A DNA stretch of 64,000 nt from Ostrinia nubilalis (GCF_963855985.1 NC_087109.1:1942001-2006000); one strand, 5' to 3'. Counted from the first letter of the stretch, positions 1 through 12,217 are shown. Translations and numbers: made by a program. The notes: generated by a model from the letters alone, not told the origin.

Positions 1-45
1 TTTTATTATGCATAAATTATTATTATTTAAAACTATCAATCCGTT

Positions 46-215
46 TTGCACTAGAGGGAATTCGAACCTTAATTTCGAACTCCTCCTTTGTTCTTCTGAT
101 TAATTTCGTTGCGGGTCCAATGACAGTTTAACTTTCCCCCGGGACAAACTAAATCCTGGCTTCACAGGAGTTGCAGCGGTGGGAACGAAAGGTGGAAATA
201 GTCCCGTTATAAAGA
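46..215 (+). repeat. Interspersed repeat family X, copy 1
   Basis: About 170 bp closely matching 5815-6020. Shared landmarks are a run around CGAACCTTAATTT, the block CAGTTTAACTTTCCCCCGGG, and GGAGTTGCAGCGGTGGGAA near the 3' side. This copy lacks the middle stretch found in the 5.9-kb copy, so it is internally deleted. The family was not identified, and no coding potential was seen. Confidence 0.6.
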
Positions 216-455
216 AAAAAATCCAAATTTATGTAGTTAGGGTGTTGGTAATTGTCTTAAAACCTCTTAGAGGCTATTGTTTAACACAGGATTTTATTTA
301 CCTAATTGTATACCGTACATTCTTCCTTGTAAATTATCGTAGATTTCATAATTGAGGCAATGACAAACAAACGCGCACTTTCACAGTCGGTGCGCAAATA
401 GTTATCGGCGTTAGAGTATTTAGCGTATTCTATATTACGCATCTATGCTCTAAAC

Positions 456-673
456 CAGCGGTTCCCAAACTTATTTTGTCTACTGCCCACTTTGAGAATA
501 AATTCTTTTTAGCGCCCCCATTTGTAGTCGAGAGTCGAGTGCTCAGTCGGTATCTGAGAGTCCTCCTAGTAAATGACGCCTCCCAAGCCTCTACACAACG
601 TCCCATTTTTTTTCTGGGTCTCTTACCGCCCCCTTTAAGCCTGCAGCGTTATCGCCCACTTTGGGAAAGACTG
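456..673. mobile_element. hAT-type MITE with perfect 8-bp TSD
   Basis: A 218-bp element beginning CAGCGGTTCCCAAA and ending TTTGGGAAAGACTG. It is flanked by the 8-bp direct repeat CTCTAAAC at 448-455 and 674-681. The 8-bp duplication and CAG...CTG ends are hallmarks of hAT transposons. It encodes no transposase and is non-autonomous. Confidence 0.85.
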
Positions 674-760
674 CTCTAAACTCTATGAGACCACGTAAAA
701 GCCAAAGCGCACGATGCGATGCGGCGCGGTGCGACGCCGGAGCGGTGTCGCTGCGTCCTC

Positions 761-941
761 TAAGAGTAGGCGCACACCGTTGATTTTTAGTTGGCCGATA
801 GTTGTGCCCGATTTTAAATTGTATGAAGAATCGGCCAAATCGAATCGGCGTAGTGTGCGCACTCCCATACATGCCCATACTGATCAACTGCCCGACTAAA
901 CTATCGGCCGACGAAAAATCAACGGTGTGCGCCTACTCTTA
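761..941. mobile_element. MITE-A copy 1
   Basis: A 181-bp element with terminal inverted repeats starting TAAGAGTAGGCGCACACCG and closing with the complement. The repeat extends about 45 bp inward through GGCCGATAGTT. The same family recurs at 5590-5771 and, diverged, at 17598-17735. Confidence 0.8.
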
Positions 942-1127
942 GGCCCGGTTTCCAGCAGCAGCTGTTGTAGAACTGCCCATTCATAAATTCAAAGCACTTA
1001 TTGAAAGTACCTGAATGAAAAAGGGCTACTATAAAGTCGATGATTATTTAAAAGATAAAAATGTTTGTAATGCTTAACTGCTTTATAGCTCGCATAAATA
1101 TTTATAACTATGTACATTTTAAAGTCT

Positions 1128-1275
1128 GTAAACCCTTGAAAAAGAGGCTGACAATAGTGACTGAGTTTCTTGCGCTGCTTCTTCTCAGCACTGGCCCATT
1201 TATTGTCCCGAAGCAGTAGTAGGGTTATTACTGGGACGTGTAAAAGTGCTTTACAAAAGCCTATTTGCATAAATA
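1128..1275 (-). repeat. Conserved retroelement-like module
   Basis: On the minus strand this reads through codons for KWASAEKKQRKKLSHY. The same peptide-like module is on the plus strand at 27140-27290, and a decayed one on the minus strand at 3900-4030. Conservation of the translated string suggests a fragment of a retrotransposon reading frame or 3' end. The family was not named. Confidence 0.5.
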
Positions 1276-1911
1276 AATGAGTTTTATGAGTAGGCTCGAA
1301 GCAAGCGAAGCTCTCCGCTCCGCACCGCGCCACTCCCGCTGTCAAATTCTTTATCAAAATTAGTCTGCCCGACACTTCTCCGCTGCCCTGCGTGCCCAAA
1401 CAACTGCACGCAGGAATATTTAATGAAGGCTTTTGACAACGCCACTCTTGTACCGGAGTTTTGGGCTGACACTGTGTAAGTTTGTGGTCGACACGACAAG
1501 AAGAATACTTCTCCGCTCCGCCTTGGTGGAAAGCCTTACAGCCTTACTTGGCGGGCACACGAGCGGTGCGCCGCGATACCGTGAAAAACTTTGTGGTGCG
1601 GCGCCGCAACGCATCGTGTGCTTTGGCTCTAACAAGCACTTCTTCAGGCTTTACATTTTGTTTGCAAACTCGCTACTATTACCACTATATAAGATACCAA
1701 TGTATAGGTTAACCTGTGCTCATATCGTACTGCGTACGCTAATGTAATGTTGTCAATATTGCTTACGAGTTTCAGAAATAAATATGTCCTTATTTTGTAA
1801 AGTAAATAATACTATATTCTGACCGCAATCTCTATCGTATGCACGTCTCACCTTATTTAACACCGCAATCATTTACTTTTAATATTAACACAAGAAATTA
1901 TGGGTTCATAA

Positions 1912-2866
1912 TAGAGATGGGCCGACTAGTCGCCGACTAGTCGGGAAAGCCGACTATTCGGCATCATTTGTAGTCGGCCGACTAGTGACGACTATTCGGC
2001 AAAATATGCCGATTATAATCGGCGCATTACAATATTAAATATTATGTGAATGAATTAAAACTCATAATCATAAGTTTAAATTCATACAAAGTTAAGATTA
2101 GTTAAAATTACCAGGAAATCATCAAAAATGTGTAAAGTTTATGTAATTTGTCCATATAAAAATTATGACACTTTTCGGGGAAAGAATGCATGGAATTGCA
2201 TACCTATCCTGCGGGAAAGTGGTAGATTATGTGAGGCTTCTCTCATCGGAAGGATGAGGAATACTTAAATAACCCCTGAGCTCAATCGATCGCCTTAGTG
2301 TGAAGAACTATGGGTATCCGGACAAAGCCATCAACTATGACAGTCCGTCCCGGCAATTGCCCACCTGTGTGGCAGGTCCTGTCTATCCGACGGTGATGGT
2401 AGTCCGTGCAGGCGGAGGTACCCCCACGCCCCCAGCTCGCTGACCATCACCGTGGAGGGTGGAGAGGAATCAGTAGGCCTAGGATGCGTGCCGCGATAAG
2501 CGCAATTTTGCCCATACATTTTGACGTCTACAAGAAAGAATAATATCACGGCGCGCATCCTTGCCCAGCGGGAGGCGGTCATATTGTCACCTCCTCTGAC
2601 CCCTCCGCCGTCGAAAATTATGATATCTACCTTAGGTACAGCTGTTAGGTGATTTTAATGTTGCTTTTTATTTTTTCTCATATTAAATAAATCTCATTTC
2701 TCAAGAAGTTATATTTATCTATTTAGAAATCTATATTTTATTCATCGGACAAGTAGGTATTAGAATGATCGGCATTGCCGATTAGTCGGCCGACTAGTCG
2801 GCAATTTGAAAACCGATTAGTCGGCTAGTCGGTTAGTCGGCAAAGACCATAGTCGGCCCATCTCTA
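1912..2866. mobile_element. Non-autonomous hAT element, 955 bp
   Basis: It begins TAGAGATGGGCCGACTA and ends with the inverse complement. It is flanked by the perfect 8-bp direct repeat GTTCATAA at 1904-1911 and 2867-2874. Both ends carry many short subterminal GCCGACTAGTCGG-like repeats (CCGACTA / TAGTCGG), which resemble transposase-binding arrays. No transposase reading frame is present, so it is mobilised in trans or dead. Confidence 0.9.
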
Positions 2867-3087
2867 GTTCATAAGTAAGTACTTAAACTTTCATCCCTTT
2901 TTTCAAACTTTCTAATTCAACAAAACGTGACCTACACTCATTTCCTACTCGCTAGTATCTCAAATCTCAATATAAAAACTTTCAGCGTGAAAATCATTAC
3001 AAGTAGGAAAATTGCCTTTGCACTACTCGTCTTCACTTTTAGCTTGGCCCGTGAACCAAGTTAAAAGTGGGCCAAGTCACTGGAAGA

Positions 3088-3411
3088 CTTTTTTTTTATC
3101 CACAACGAGGAAGCTCTTGGCCTGTATCTCACCTGATGGTAAGTGATGATCAGGCCGAAGGTGGAAGCGAGCTTCACCCGCATCCTCAACCACGGAGGAA
3201 CTGGCTATCTTACCTCTAACTGCCGGAACACAAAAATGCTGTTAACATTGTTGTTATGGCGACAGACTTAGGTAAGATGGTGGTAGCTAGCCAGGCGGAC
3301 TTAGAACAAGCCCTACCACCAACCAAACCGAACAGAAAAATCTGCCCCCACTGGGAATCGAACCCGGGACCTCTGCGTCTGAAGCAGGTGGTCTTACCAC
3401 TAGACCACAGA
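3088..3411 (-). mobile_element. tRNA-derived SINE-1, copy 1
   Basis: A full-length SINE on the minus strand. The tRNA-like head at about 3340-3411 has an A box (TGGTCTAGTGG) and B box (GGTTCGATTCC). The body is about 230 bp and ends in a pol-III style A-run (T-run on plus at 3088). Other copies are at 4866-5200, 29521-29650, 30308-30638 and 31508-31809. Confidence 0.85.
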
Positions 3412-3713
3412 CTCTAATAAATTAAAATCTATAACCGATGTGGGCGTCTCAAAAACCATATTTTATAACCTAGTATTAACATAACAACATACTACTATTG
3501 ATTTAATTATGCAACACTAAACTGCAGACAATTTAACGAACAGCCGACATCCAGTCCATTTGAATACAAAGCCTGCTTTTTGTCCAATCTTGCAATGTTA
3601 ATGCATGCTATTTTTTGTCTACAAGAGAAAGTACGATGTCTAAGGAGCGAGCTTTGCATAATATAGATAGGCAGGTAATTAAACAATGCTTAAACCTCGT
3701 ACTTCGTTCGTTT

Positions 3714-4030
3714 CAGCCGAAAGACGTCCACTGCTGGACAAAGGCCTCCCCCAAGGATTTCCACAAAGACCGGTCCTGCGCTGCTCGCATCCAGGCATCT
3801 CCCGCGACCTTCACCAGATCGTCAGTCCACCTTGTACTTATATCGATGCAAGTCACCGCTTTGAAATTTGTAAGTGCCTACTGCTTAACTCGAAAATTTT
3901 TACCGGCAGACAGTGGTGACTGAGTTTGTTGCGGCGCTTCTTCTCAGCACTTGCCAAATGTTGGACTCGAAGCGCTGGTAGGGTAAAAAGGTTATGGGAC
4001 ATGTAAAGGCTCCATAAGAGTCTTAAAATT
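3714..4030 (-). repeat. RTE-like LINE 3' fragment plus module
   Basis: The minus strand at 3714-3835 reads the end of an RTE-like reverse transcriptase frame (the block around CCAGCAGTGGACGTC, translated QQWT). It is followed at 3900-4030 by a decayed copy of the 1.1-kb module. Fragmentary and non-coding. Confidence 0.6.
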
Positions 4031-4702
4031 ATGCAAAAAAAAACATTTTTGTAAGTATCAGTACATAAGACATCAACGCGCTACTACTTTTAAAATTGCA
4101 ACTGTTAACAAAAGCACGTTTTCTTTTATTTCATTGACTTTCTGACGGTATTAAATCTCATTATGATAAATAATAAATTCAATGGGACGAATCCAGAACG
4201 AAAATTATTTTTTTTAATTCAGTGTTTCGTCCCAGCGGGACGAATGTGTTGTGGGACAAATCACTGAACGAGCCCCTTTAATGAAATTAAATAAATAACA
4301 ATACTAAACGGCGTCCCAGATGTAATATCCGCTATTAATAAAGACCCTGAAACCGTCAAAGATGTCGAACCGCAAAATGAGAGACCATAACCAAGGAACA
4401 TAACTTGCACCCAAATTACATGTGACCAATCCACGGCCGCGCCATCCGGCCATTTTGATAGACAAAACATAAATTAATTCACACTTCCTACATTAAATTG
4501 AACCTGAAAATATTCGTCGGAAATAGGACTCTATGGTTATTGAAATAAAGACTGCAATAATGATGATGGTTGCACCGATGATAATCGGTAAACCGTTGCA
4601 GATGGTACAAAATCCCTTAGCTGTGGTTATGGTATTGTTACGGTTATGAGGAAAATGTTATAATTCGTTTGGAGGACTCAGCACTTCTTTCGTAGAATAA
4701 CG

Positions 4703-4840
4703 CCCGTTTTCACAAACATTACTATGAGGTCTCACAGTGCGCGTAGATGCACAGGGTGACACGAACCAATCACAGAGCTGTATTCAACGCTGTGCGTTCG
4801 ATTTGCTGCTTCACATAAGCAAGCATCGTTTGTGAATACG
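4703..4840. mobile_element. MITE-B copy 1
   Basis: A 138-bp element with terminal inverted repeat TTCACAAACATTACT / CGTTTGTGAA. Related copies are at 17419-17556 and 18511-18635. It has no coding capacity. Confidence 0.7.
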
Positions 4841-4865
4841 TGTATAAAACTCCTACCTATGTTCT

Positions 4866-5200
4866 TTTTTTTTTCTTTTTTTTAATCCACAACAAGGAAG
4901 CTCTTGACCTGTATCTCACCTGATGGTAAGTGACGATCAGGCCGAAGGTGGAAGCAAGCTTCACCCGGAATCCTCAACCACGGAGGAACTGGCTACCTTA
5001 CCTCTAACTGCCGGAACACAACAATGCTGTTTACATTGTTGTTATGGCGACAGACTTAGGTAAGATGGTGGTAGCTAGGCGGACTTAGAACAAGCCCTAC
5101 CACCAACCAAACCAAACAGAAAAATCTGCCCCCACTGGGAATCGAAACCGGGACATCTGCGTCTGAAGCAGATGGTCTTACCACTAGACCACAGAGGCGG
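4866..5200 (-). mobile_element. tRNA-derived SINE-1, copy 2
   Basis: Same structure as the 3.1-kb copy, with the complete tRNA-like head ending GCCTCTGTGGTCTAGTGG on the minus strand. A few substitutions separate the two, for example a missing AGCC in the body. Confidence 0.85.
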
Positions 5201-5589
5201 TTAAAGTTCGAAGTTAACTAACAATCTACAAACTACCAGAAGTCGACTTACAAGTTAAAATTTCGACATCAGAACGCCAGAAAATCTCTAAATAAGTACA
5301 CAATGGATCCACCCAAGCAACTAACACCCAAATTCATAAAATTAGCACCTGACGAAAGCCCATTCAACAATTTTGTTAATTACATAATTGGAGTTACATT
5401 TACCCTATTTCCCAGGGTCTGGTTAACTCAAGATGTGGTTAATCATAATATAATGTAATGTTTTGTTTAATTTTATCAAGTTGATCTAAACTTGGATGAA
5501 ATAACAGGTTAAGTACAAAGTCAGGGCTACTTGTCAATGAAACTGACATTCGTAATCGATATTTATTGTCCGTGGTGCATTATCTTTTC

Positions 5590-5771
5590 TTAGAGTCGGC
5601 GCACACCGTTGATTTTTAGTTGGCCGATAGTTGTGCCCGAATTCAAAATGGAATGAAGAATCGGCCAAATCGAATCGGCGTAGTGTGCGCACTCCCATAC
5701 ATGCCCATACTGATCAACAGCCCGACTAAACTATCGGCCGACGAAAAATCAACGGTGTGTGCCTACTCTTA
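5590..5771. mobile_element. MITE-A copy 2
   Basis: Nearly identical to 761-941 over its whole length, including an internal GCGCACTCCCATACATGCCC. High identity suggests recent movement. Confidence 0.8.
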
Positions 5772-5814
5772 GAGGTTTTAAACCTTTGTTTGTCACCTGT
5801 CACCCGCTTTGCAA

Positions 5815-6020
5815 TGGAGGGAAGTCGAACCTTAATTTTGAACTCCTCCTATGTTTGTCTGATTAATTTCGTTGCGGGTCTAATGACAGTTTAACTTTCC
5901 CCCGGGACAAACTTGACCTTCATTGGTTGAGTTTTTATGGCGGTCAAGCTGTAGATCCTGGCTACACAGGAGTTGCAGTGGTGGGAACGAGAGGTGGGAA
6001 TAGTCCCGTTAATCGCAATC
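5815..6020 (+). repeat. Interspersed repeat family X, copy 2
   Basis: The longest copy of this family in the window. It contains GTCAAGCTGTAGATCCTGGC followed by TACACAGGAGTTGCAG. This junction is the uninterrupted form of the site into which a MITE-C copy has inserted at 52076-52288. A further short copy lies at 10585-10665. Confidence 0.65.
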
Positions 6021-6871
6021 GATCCTATATCGCGATCGATACTACTTGTGAAGTAACGAACAAATATCGGAGACAGTTTAGCGCTACATTCAAAGCTAAA
6101 GCACTGTAAACTACGTAACAACTTAATTTTATTTAAGTGATGAACTTATAAAAAAGACGTTCCAGTGTTAAGCTCGTCTTATCCCTGGATTTTATTTAGA
6201 AGAAATCGCTTTCTAGCGATTACGTAGATCATTTTCTGTTGTCATTAAACTCATTCAAGCGTATTAATATGACTTATTAGAAGGTATTCTAGACTAGGTA
6301 GTACAGTTTTTTTTGTTCAGTTATTTTAAAATAAAAACTCGTAGCGAACTTGAATCAATTACTTTATCTAAAGACACTGACTGTCAACAATATTAATATT
6401 AATCATCACTAAAACTCATAAAATATATATGTCATTTAGGTGTAAACCTTAGTTTAAGTATCCAGTACATTTGTCATACAGAACGTGACACAAATTAAGC
6501 TCGCTTTACACAAATTTAATGTGTTCATGCTTATTGCGGTTTACTGTACAGGCGGGTAGAAAAGGCAAAACAATTTGGACAAGTTTAAGTTGTTTTTGTT
6601 CATTAATAAAAAGAGGTAACCTAACCTAAACCTGCTGGGTCCTTGATTCGATGTCTGGTTGGATCAGCCAAGAAAGAATTTAAACCCCCCTCTCCCCGCT
6701 GGCTCAAGGGCTAAGGGCGGGGACTTTTGCTATGTTCACCACCTAACAAGGCTAAATAAAGTCCCGAGGTCAGAAATTGTGTTCTACGGATTTCTCTCTA
6801 CACCGTCGTTAAGGCATTCATTGACTGGACTAAAATGTTTTTTCTAAATTAGGATTGTGTCACAACTTGGG

Positions 6872-7002
6872 ATGTCCACCCACATAAGGTAGACCGACGA
6901 CCTCATAAAGGTGGCACCTACCAACCGAGCGATGTGGAAATCATTGGGGGAGATTTATGTTGCAGTGGACATCCTGTCACTGAAATGATGATGATGATGA
7001 TG
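6872..7002 (+). repeat. RTE-like LINE 3' end with (ATG)n tail
   Basis: The plus strand reads the conserved end of an RTE-like reverse transcriptase frame (TDDLIKV-like, then WKSLGE-like). It closes in an (ATG)n microsatellite tail at about 6984-7002, typical of this 3' end. Severely 5'-truncated. Confidence 0.7.
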
Positions 7003-7439
7003 ATTGTGTCTGGTTTGCTGAAAGATATTTGTATGAGCTCGATTAAGAGGTGATCGACCCATTCACGCCTAATTCAAGAACGTAGTAGCAGTAGCAGCAA
7101 AATATCAAATTAATTGATTCGTGAATCGAACCTGGTTCTTTGCGTTCAAGGTGCTTAATACACCACCTGCCTCTTATTAGATTTCATAGGTATGAGTGTT
7201 TTAGATCCGAAATCCAGTATTTAGTTAGAAATTTAAAGCATTTTGTGATCGCCATTACTAAAATCAATGCAAGAGCGCGCCGGAGGTCGACCCTGGGCCT
7301 TTATGCTACATTCAGCAAAGTTCACAGGCATTACTCCTAACAAATTACAATTTAATTATAGTCTTAAACCCAAATTAAGATAGGACATTCGTCATTAATT
7401 TGAGCTTGCTTTTGTGAGTGAGTGACACTAAGTTTATGT

Positions 7440-7930
7440 CGCTGACATAGCCCGACGGATTAGCAAGCTAAAGTGGCAATGGGCAGGACGTATAATACCT
7501 ACTCAGAACTGACGGCCGATGGGGCAGCAAGGGTCTGGAGTGGAGGCCATGACCCACTAAGCGTCTGGAGTGGAGGCCTCATACCGAAAAGCGCAGTGTA
7601 GGACGTCCACTTACAAGGTGGACAGATGACCCCCTGGCTGGTTTTAGTGTCACGTGGACCGTCCGGTGCGGCCCCGCTCCGCACGGCCAATCTGTATAAA
7701 CTTTTAGGGAGCGTTTTAGAGTAATGCAGTCCGGAGGATCCGCTCCGCTCCCTAGCAGTTCATACAGATCGGCTGTGCGGAGCAATCCGCACTGACAGTC
7801 CGCGTGACACTAAAACCAGCCTACAGGAAAGCGCTGGATGCAGGCCGCCAGCAACCGGCCAATCTGGAAATCATTTGGAGAGGCCTATGTTCAGCAGTGG
7901 ACATCCTGTGGCTGAAATAATGATGATGAT
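7440..7930 (+). repeat. RTE-like LINE 3' fragment, split
   Basis: A LINE 3' end in two halves (about 7440-7635 and 7822-7930), separated by the inverted-repeat element at 7636-7821. The second half ends AATGATGATGATTG. An internal duplication of GTCTGGAGTGGAGGCC is visible at about 7530-7580. Confidence 0.7.
7636..7821. mobile_element. MITE inserted in LINE fragment
   Basis: A 186-bp element with terminal inverted repeat GGCTGGTTTTAGTGTCACG at both ends, continuing imperfectly for about 30 bp. It interrupts an RTE-like LINE fragment, so it is younger than that fragment. Confidence 0.75.
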
Positions 7931-8517
7931 TGAAATGTTCTTACACAGATTCAAACAGATGTTTAGAAACACATTGAGGTCAGAGTCGGTATTTCAATCG
8001 TCATCGGCCGCGCTGGACTATTAGGTTGGAATTGTCGTGGATGTCATAAATGTCAACTATGGGTCAAATAAGCGAACATCAGGCCTCCCCAACCCGTCTG
8101 GGCAGCGTGGGGAGTGCAGGCCAAGTCCTCCATTTGCCTCTAGTAAATTAGAGAGGATTTTTCTCTCCAAATGACCTGACGATGAATAAAGAACAGATTA
8201 CCGCTTTGCCCCGATTGCTTCCTCAATGTAGGTCCATAGTAGGCACAAGTATCATTGTGCAAATATAATACCTAACTGCACATTTAGTCATTTATTTTGC
8301 ATCGCGAGTAACAATTTAGAGCTATCAAATTATGCATTAGAAGAGACCGTTTGCATCTACTTAAGAATTTCGGGGTTCGATTGTTTGATGCGAAAACGGT
8401 AAGCAATAGTAGTGCGGAAAGAGATTATTCGAATATAAATCATAATTTACTGTAACTAGAACTACCTACTCTCATTAAATCATCTTATATTTATCATTTA
8501 AGTACCTAATCATTAAG

Positions 8518-9345
8518 TGGGTGGGGCACTTCAGCTCGTAGAGATTATGGCCGTTGGGGCAGAAAAGTTCTCGAGTCGCGACCACGGGCCGGGCCCGGAA
8601 GACGTAGTGTGGGTAGACCTACTAGTAGGCAGACACCGATCTGATTAACCCGGCGAGGATGTGGAGGGGTCAATTTGACCCCGTGCTTCATATTTTTGTG
8701 TACAGTTATTTATCCCGTAGCCGTGTGCTGTTGAAAGTCTCAGTAGCTGGAGTAATTGAACTCCGCTACCCTTTTCACGCCACTAGTGAATCAACCATCG
8801 CTGGTTAAAGAAAATAGACGTGCGAAAACGTAAAAATGACGAAATTTTCCCAAAATCACATTGCTCTATTTTGTTAAGAATGAGCTAATTTGTACCTTAG
8901 AAGACTAATTATGAATAACTAATGATATAAGATATTGATTACCAGAAAATACTAATTAATATTATGTAATAATGATGAAATTGCTTTTTTGTTACAAGAT
9001 ATCGCAAATTTCACAATTTTTTAGACTTTTAGAATATCTCTATTATTTAAACGTGTATATGGCTATTGGTCAATTTTTCAATTTAAATCCATTAACTACT
9101 AACTATTACTTAAGTTTCTTGATAAATATTACTTTAATTACTGCTTAGTAGGGAAAAATCTACAAATCAAATACAGAGTCATAAAGACCTCCACATCCGC
9201 GACTTATACCTTTTGTACCACATCCTCGCCGGGTTAAGGTCGTAGAAAATCCTGTATGCGAGCACCGCAGGACCCGTCGTTGGGGAAATCCTTAGCAGAG
9301 GCCTTTTTCCAGCCAGTGAACGTCATTTGACTGAAACGATGATTA
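8518..9345 (+). repeat. RTE-like LINE 3' fragment split by piggyBac MITE
   Basis: The LINE halves are 8518-8648 (GTAGAGATTATGGCCGTTGG...) and 9234-9345 (AAAATCCTGTATGCGAGC... to CTGAAACGATG). They join cleanly when the TTAA-flanked insert is ignored. Confidence 0.7.
8649..9233. mobile_element. piggyBac-type MITE, 585 bp
   Basis: The ends are CCCGGCGAGGATGTGG and its inverse complement. TTAA lies immediately outside both ends (8645-8648 and 9234-9237). TTAA duplication with CCC-initial termini defines the piggyBac superfamily. The interior is AT-rich with no transposase frame. Confidence 0.9.
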
Positions 9346-9414
9346 ATGCTGTCCGATCCTGATAAAATATCTATTTAGGTACCAGAATTTTTCATTTTAT
9401 CTTTATTTTGTCAT

Positions 9415-9575
9415 CATCATCTCAGCCATATAGTCGTTACGCTACGTCCACTGCTGAACATAGGCCTCCCCCAATGCTTTCCATGTTGCCCGGATGGTAG
9501 CGGCGTCATAAATCATAAAGATCATTATAAAGGTAGCAAGCAAGGCGCTGGACGCAGGCCGCTTTACTTTGTAAG
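9415..9575 (-). repeat. RTE-like LINE 3' end, minus strand
   Basis: It begins with the complement of a (GAT)n tail and reads CTATGTTCAGCAGTGGACG on the minus strand. A short plus-strand piece of the same LINE (GGCGCTGGACGCAGGCCGC, 9544-9562) abuts it head-on, so two fragments lie in opposite orientation. Confidence 0.6.
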
Positions 9576-10199
9576 TAATTCTTTATACAGAACCCTTTAA
9601 AATAATACATACTTGACCGAACTCGATTCATACGATTAGGTAAAAACACTAAACCAAATGGCACTGTTCATAGCCATATATTTTTATATCTATGTGCCGA
9701 TGTTACCTAACCCGTTGTGTGCTCTTCGTAGACATTATTTACATAATATTTGTGCTATTATGTTGCATGAATGTATACCTAATGTTTGTATAAATTGCTA
9801 TTGAGAATTCGGTCAGGCCTTGTCGTTTCATTTTATGGAGTGTTACATCTAACACTCCTATTTAAAACATCTTTTAACAATGTGTTTTTTGGAAATAACC
9901 ATAATATCTATGTATTAGTGTTAATAATAATTGGCTATTGACCTTATGGTATCTTGCTAAAATTTGCGTAAAGGCAATACTTTTATGGGGATTGTAACAC
10001 CATAAAAATAAAGGTTACATTCGTTGGTACATGACCTATACCTACCTTACAAACAAAAAAAGTATGTGAAACTCCGTTAAAAAACACCGGTTATGGTTAT
10101 AGTTATGGTTAAAGTAAGGTGGTGCAACATAGGCTTCTTTACTTTACTCGTAGGAAGAATATCCGAAGAGCAAGAAAGCATTTTTGTTTATCAAAATGT

Positions 10200-10345
10200 A
10201 ATATTTTTGACCCTCTTAGGGGTGGAGTTTCGTAAAATCCGTTCTTGGTGAACACCTACGGTCTACAAGGAACCCCCATGCAAAATTTGAGACTTCGTGA
10301 TGAGTGCGTGAGTCAGTCAGTCAATCAATGACCTTTCGCTTTTAT
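10200..10345. repeat. Retroelement-like fragment with AGTC repeats
   Basis: Repeat-like sequence ending GAGTCAGTCAGTCAATCAATG. It resembles the AGTC-rich terminus at 54975-55192. The family was not identified. Confidence 0.35.
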
Positions 10346-10584
10346 AATAAAATTAAATATCGATTCAGAAAAAAAAACAATTGATATCTACGAAACCTTG
10401 GAATCATCTTTGTTCGTGTATTAAGTTTTAGCGAAAATCATTTCTCTGGCAAATTCCAGTTAGTGTTCATTGACATCGACCGGCGTGGGAACGTGGGATC
10501 AGGTAGAGCACTAACTAGTAGTGAAAGCTATCACCAAAGCCACGAAGAAAGCGTTTATAATAAAGCTTTAACTACCCATGAGCT

Positions 10585-10665
10585 TAACCTTCACTGGTTG
10601 GGTTTTTATGGCCGTCAAGCTGTAGATCCTGGCTACACCTAGGAGTTGCAGCGGTGGGAATGAGG
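10585..10665 (+). repeat. Repeat family X, partial copy 3
   Basis: It matches 5910-5995 (GGTTGGGTTTTTATGG, GTCAAGCTGTAGATCCTGGC) with a small CCTA insertion before GGAGTTGCAG. Confidence 0.6.
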
Positions 10666-10831
10666 TTTTGAGTCAACTCTCTTCAATGAGTCTCTTCAAA
10701 CATCTCAACTAGATTAAGAAGGATGATAATATGGATGACAAGAAGGACGTTAAATGCTCACTGGGTTACTTTAACTGGGAAATTACGTAGCTTTAAAGAA
10801 TAACATTCAGTAATTATTTAATTTATACCTA

Positions 10832-11038
10832 ACTAGCTTTTCGCCCGCGGCTTCGCGCGCGTGGACTGCTGAACCCTATGTTTTTCCAAAATAAAATTTA
10901 GCCTATGTTACTTGTGGATAATGTAGCTTTCGAATGGTGAAAGAATTTTTAAAAACGGTCCAGTAGTTTTTGAGCCTATTCATTACAACCAAACAAACAA
11001 ACAAACAAAGTCTTCCTCTTTATAATATTAGTGTAGAT
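10832..11038 (+). repeat. Short retroelement family Z, copy 1
   Basis: It starts ACTAGCTTTTCGCCCGCGGC and ends TATAATATTAGTGTAGAT after a (CAAA)n stretch. The family recurs in the window with the same two ends (37293, 42824, 50957, 52713). This copy is the most diverged in its middle. Confidence 0.7.
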
Positions 11039-11040
11039 TA

Positions 11041-12011
11041 ATCAAATTAAGTATTCATTCATAGTGGTGACAGAGTCATATAGCGACGGTAGCGAATTTA
11101 CTCTTCTGCTTTTAGCAAATACTAGTTAAATTAAAATAATTAATCCGCGCGTTCTATGGCCTCATACAATCGCAATGGAAAGATGAATACTTAAGGCAAT
11201 ATTATACATACCTACCATAAGACATAAAAGTAATATTTATGTTGTTTGTCCGTTTTCATTTATAATTCCAATTTTGATCTATCCCTTAATTAGGTATGTA
11301 CTATAGTGTTAAACTATGTATTTAAGTAGTAAGTTTGATAATTAGGTTTTTTTTATTTTACGAGTAAAGTTAAGTACTAATGGAAAAAGTAGTCATTGAT
11401 GTCATGATAAACGTACCTATAGGTAAACAATGTTAATGCAAGACAAAACAAATCATTTCAAGACAGTTTAAAACCGTATAGACTAAGAGCTAGTGGACGC
11501 CAGACCTACGTCATTTTATAAAAGCTGAAAGTTTGTCAGCGTATGCTCCCAATATAGGATATAATGTTGGTTAATTATGAAGTTTGGGTCATCGTGGCTT
11601 TGGCAGCTACCCTAAAAAAACTGTCTAGGTTTAGACCTACCTAAGAGCCACAACGTAGCCACATTTAGTAACTTTTAACTCTGATGTCACTACTCTGTTT
11701 TTTTCGTATGTTTAGCGAAGCAGTTTCTAGTCAGCAATTTCGAGCTTCCTATTGATTGCTATCTATGATTCACAAAAAAAAAACCTATTTGCGTTTAGAA
11801 ACTTTTCCAAATTGCACAAAGCGCCTTACAATAAATTAAAAGCAATTTCACTGAATAGAAACAGATTGTTAGGTAACTATTCAAAATTATTATTATATAA
11901 GAATATAACCAAAGATGGTTTACTAACTAATTAATAGCTTATTAATATTTTTTCTACGGAAAGTAAGTAGGTCAGTAATCGTGTTTTGATTTGGAAATAA
12001 GTGTACCATAT
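11041..12011. other. AT-rich spacer, nothing recognised
   Basis: No exon-like coding stretch, repeat ends or tRNA signal was seen. The only open frame of note is 60 codons at 11752-11934, low in complexity and unsupported. Confidence 0.6.
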
Positions 12012-12217
12012 TTAGTCCAGTCATTTAAGCTTAAATTAGGTAAGAATCTCGGAATTCGAGATACCCAGCTGTAAGTCTGTAAATACTTGTATATTGACAC
12101 CCTAAAAGTAGTCTCAAAACCTACATATGGTAGGGTGTAAGCAACTATTAAATTTTAAGGTCAAAGGTCACAAAAATCGGTTTTTTGCGCTTTTTTTGGA
12201 AATATCTCATTTCCTAT

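Larger units (their letters stand above)
699..1630. repeat. Inverted-repeat element hosting nested repeats
   Basis: A stretch at 699-730 (GCCAAAGCGCACGATGCG...) reappears in inverse orientation at 1597-1628. This suggests the ends of an element of about 930 bp. Inside lie a MITE-A copy (761-941) and a LINE-like module (1128-1275). No target duplication was resolved, so the ends are approximate. Confidence 0.45.

Noticed and set aside
591..887. 98-codon minus-strand frame
   Set aside because: It spans a hAT MITE and MITE-A terminal repeat; no motif and no start context.
3340..3411. tRNA-like sequences at 3.4, 5.2 and 30.6 kb as tRNA genes
   Set aside because: They are heads of SINE-1, with identical downstream bodies and A-runs and imperfect cloverleafs.
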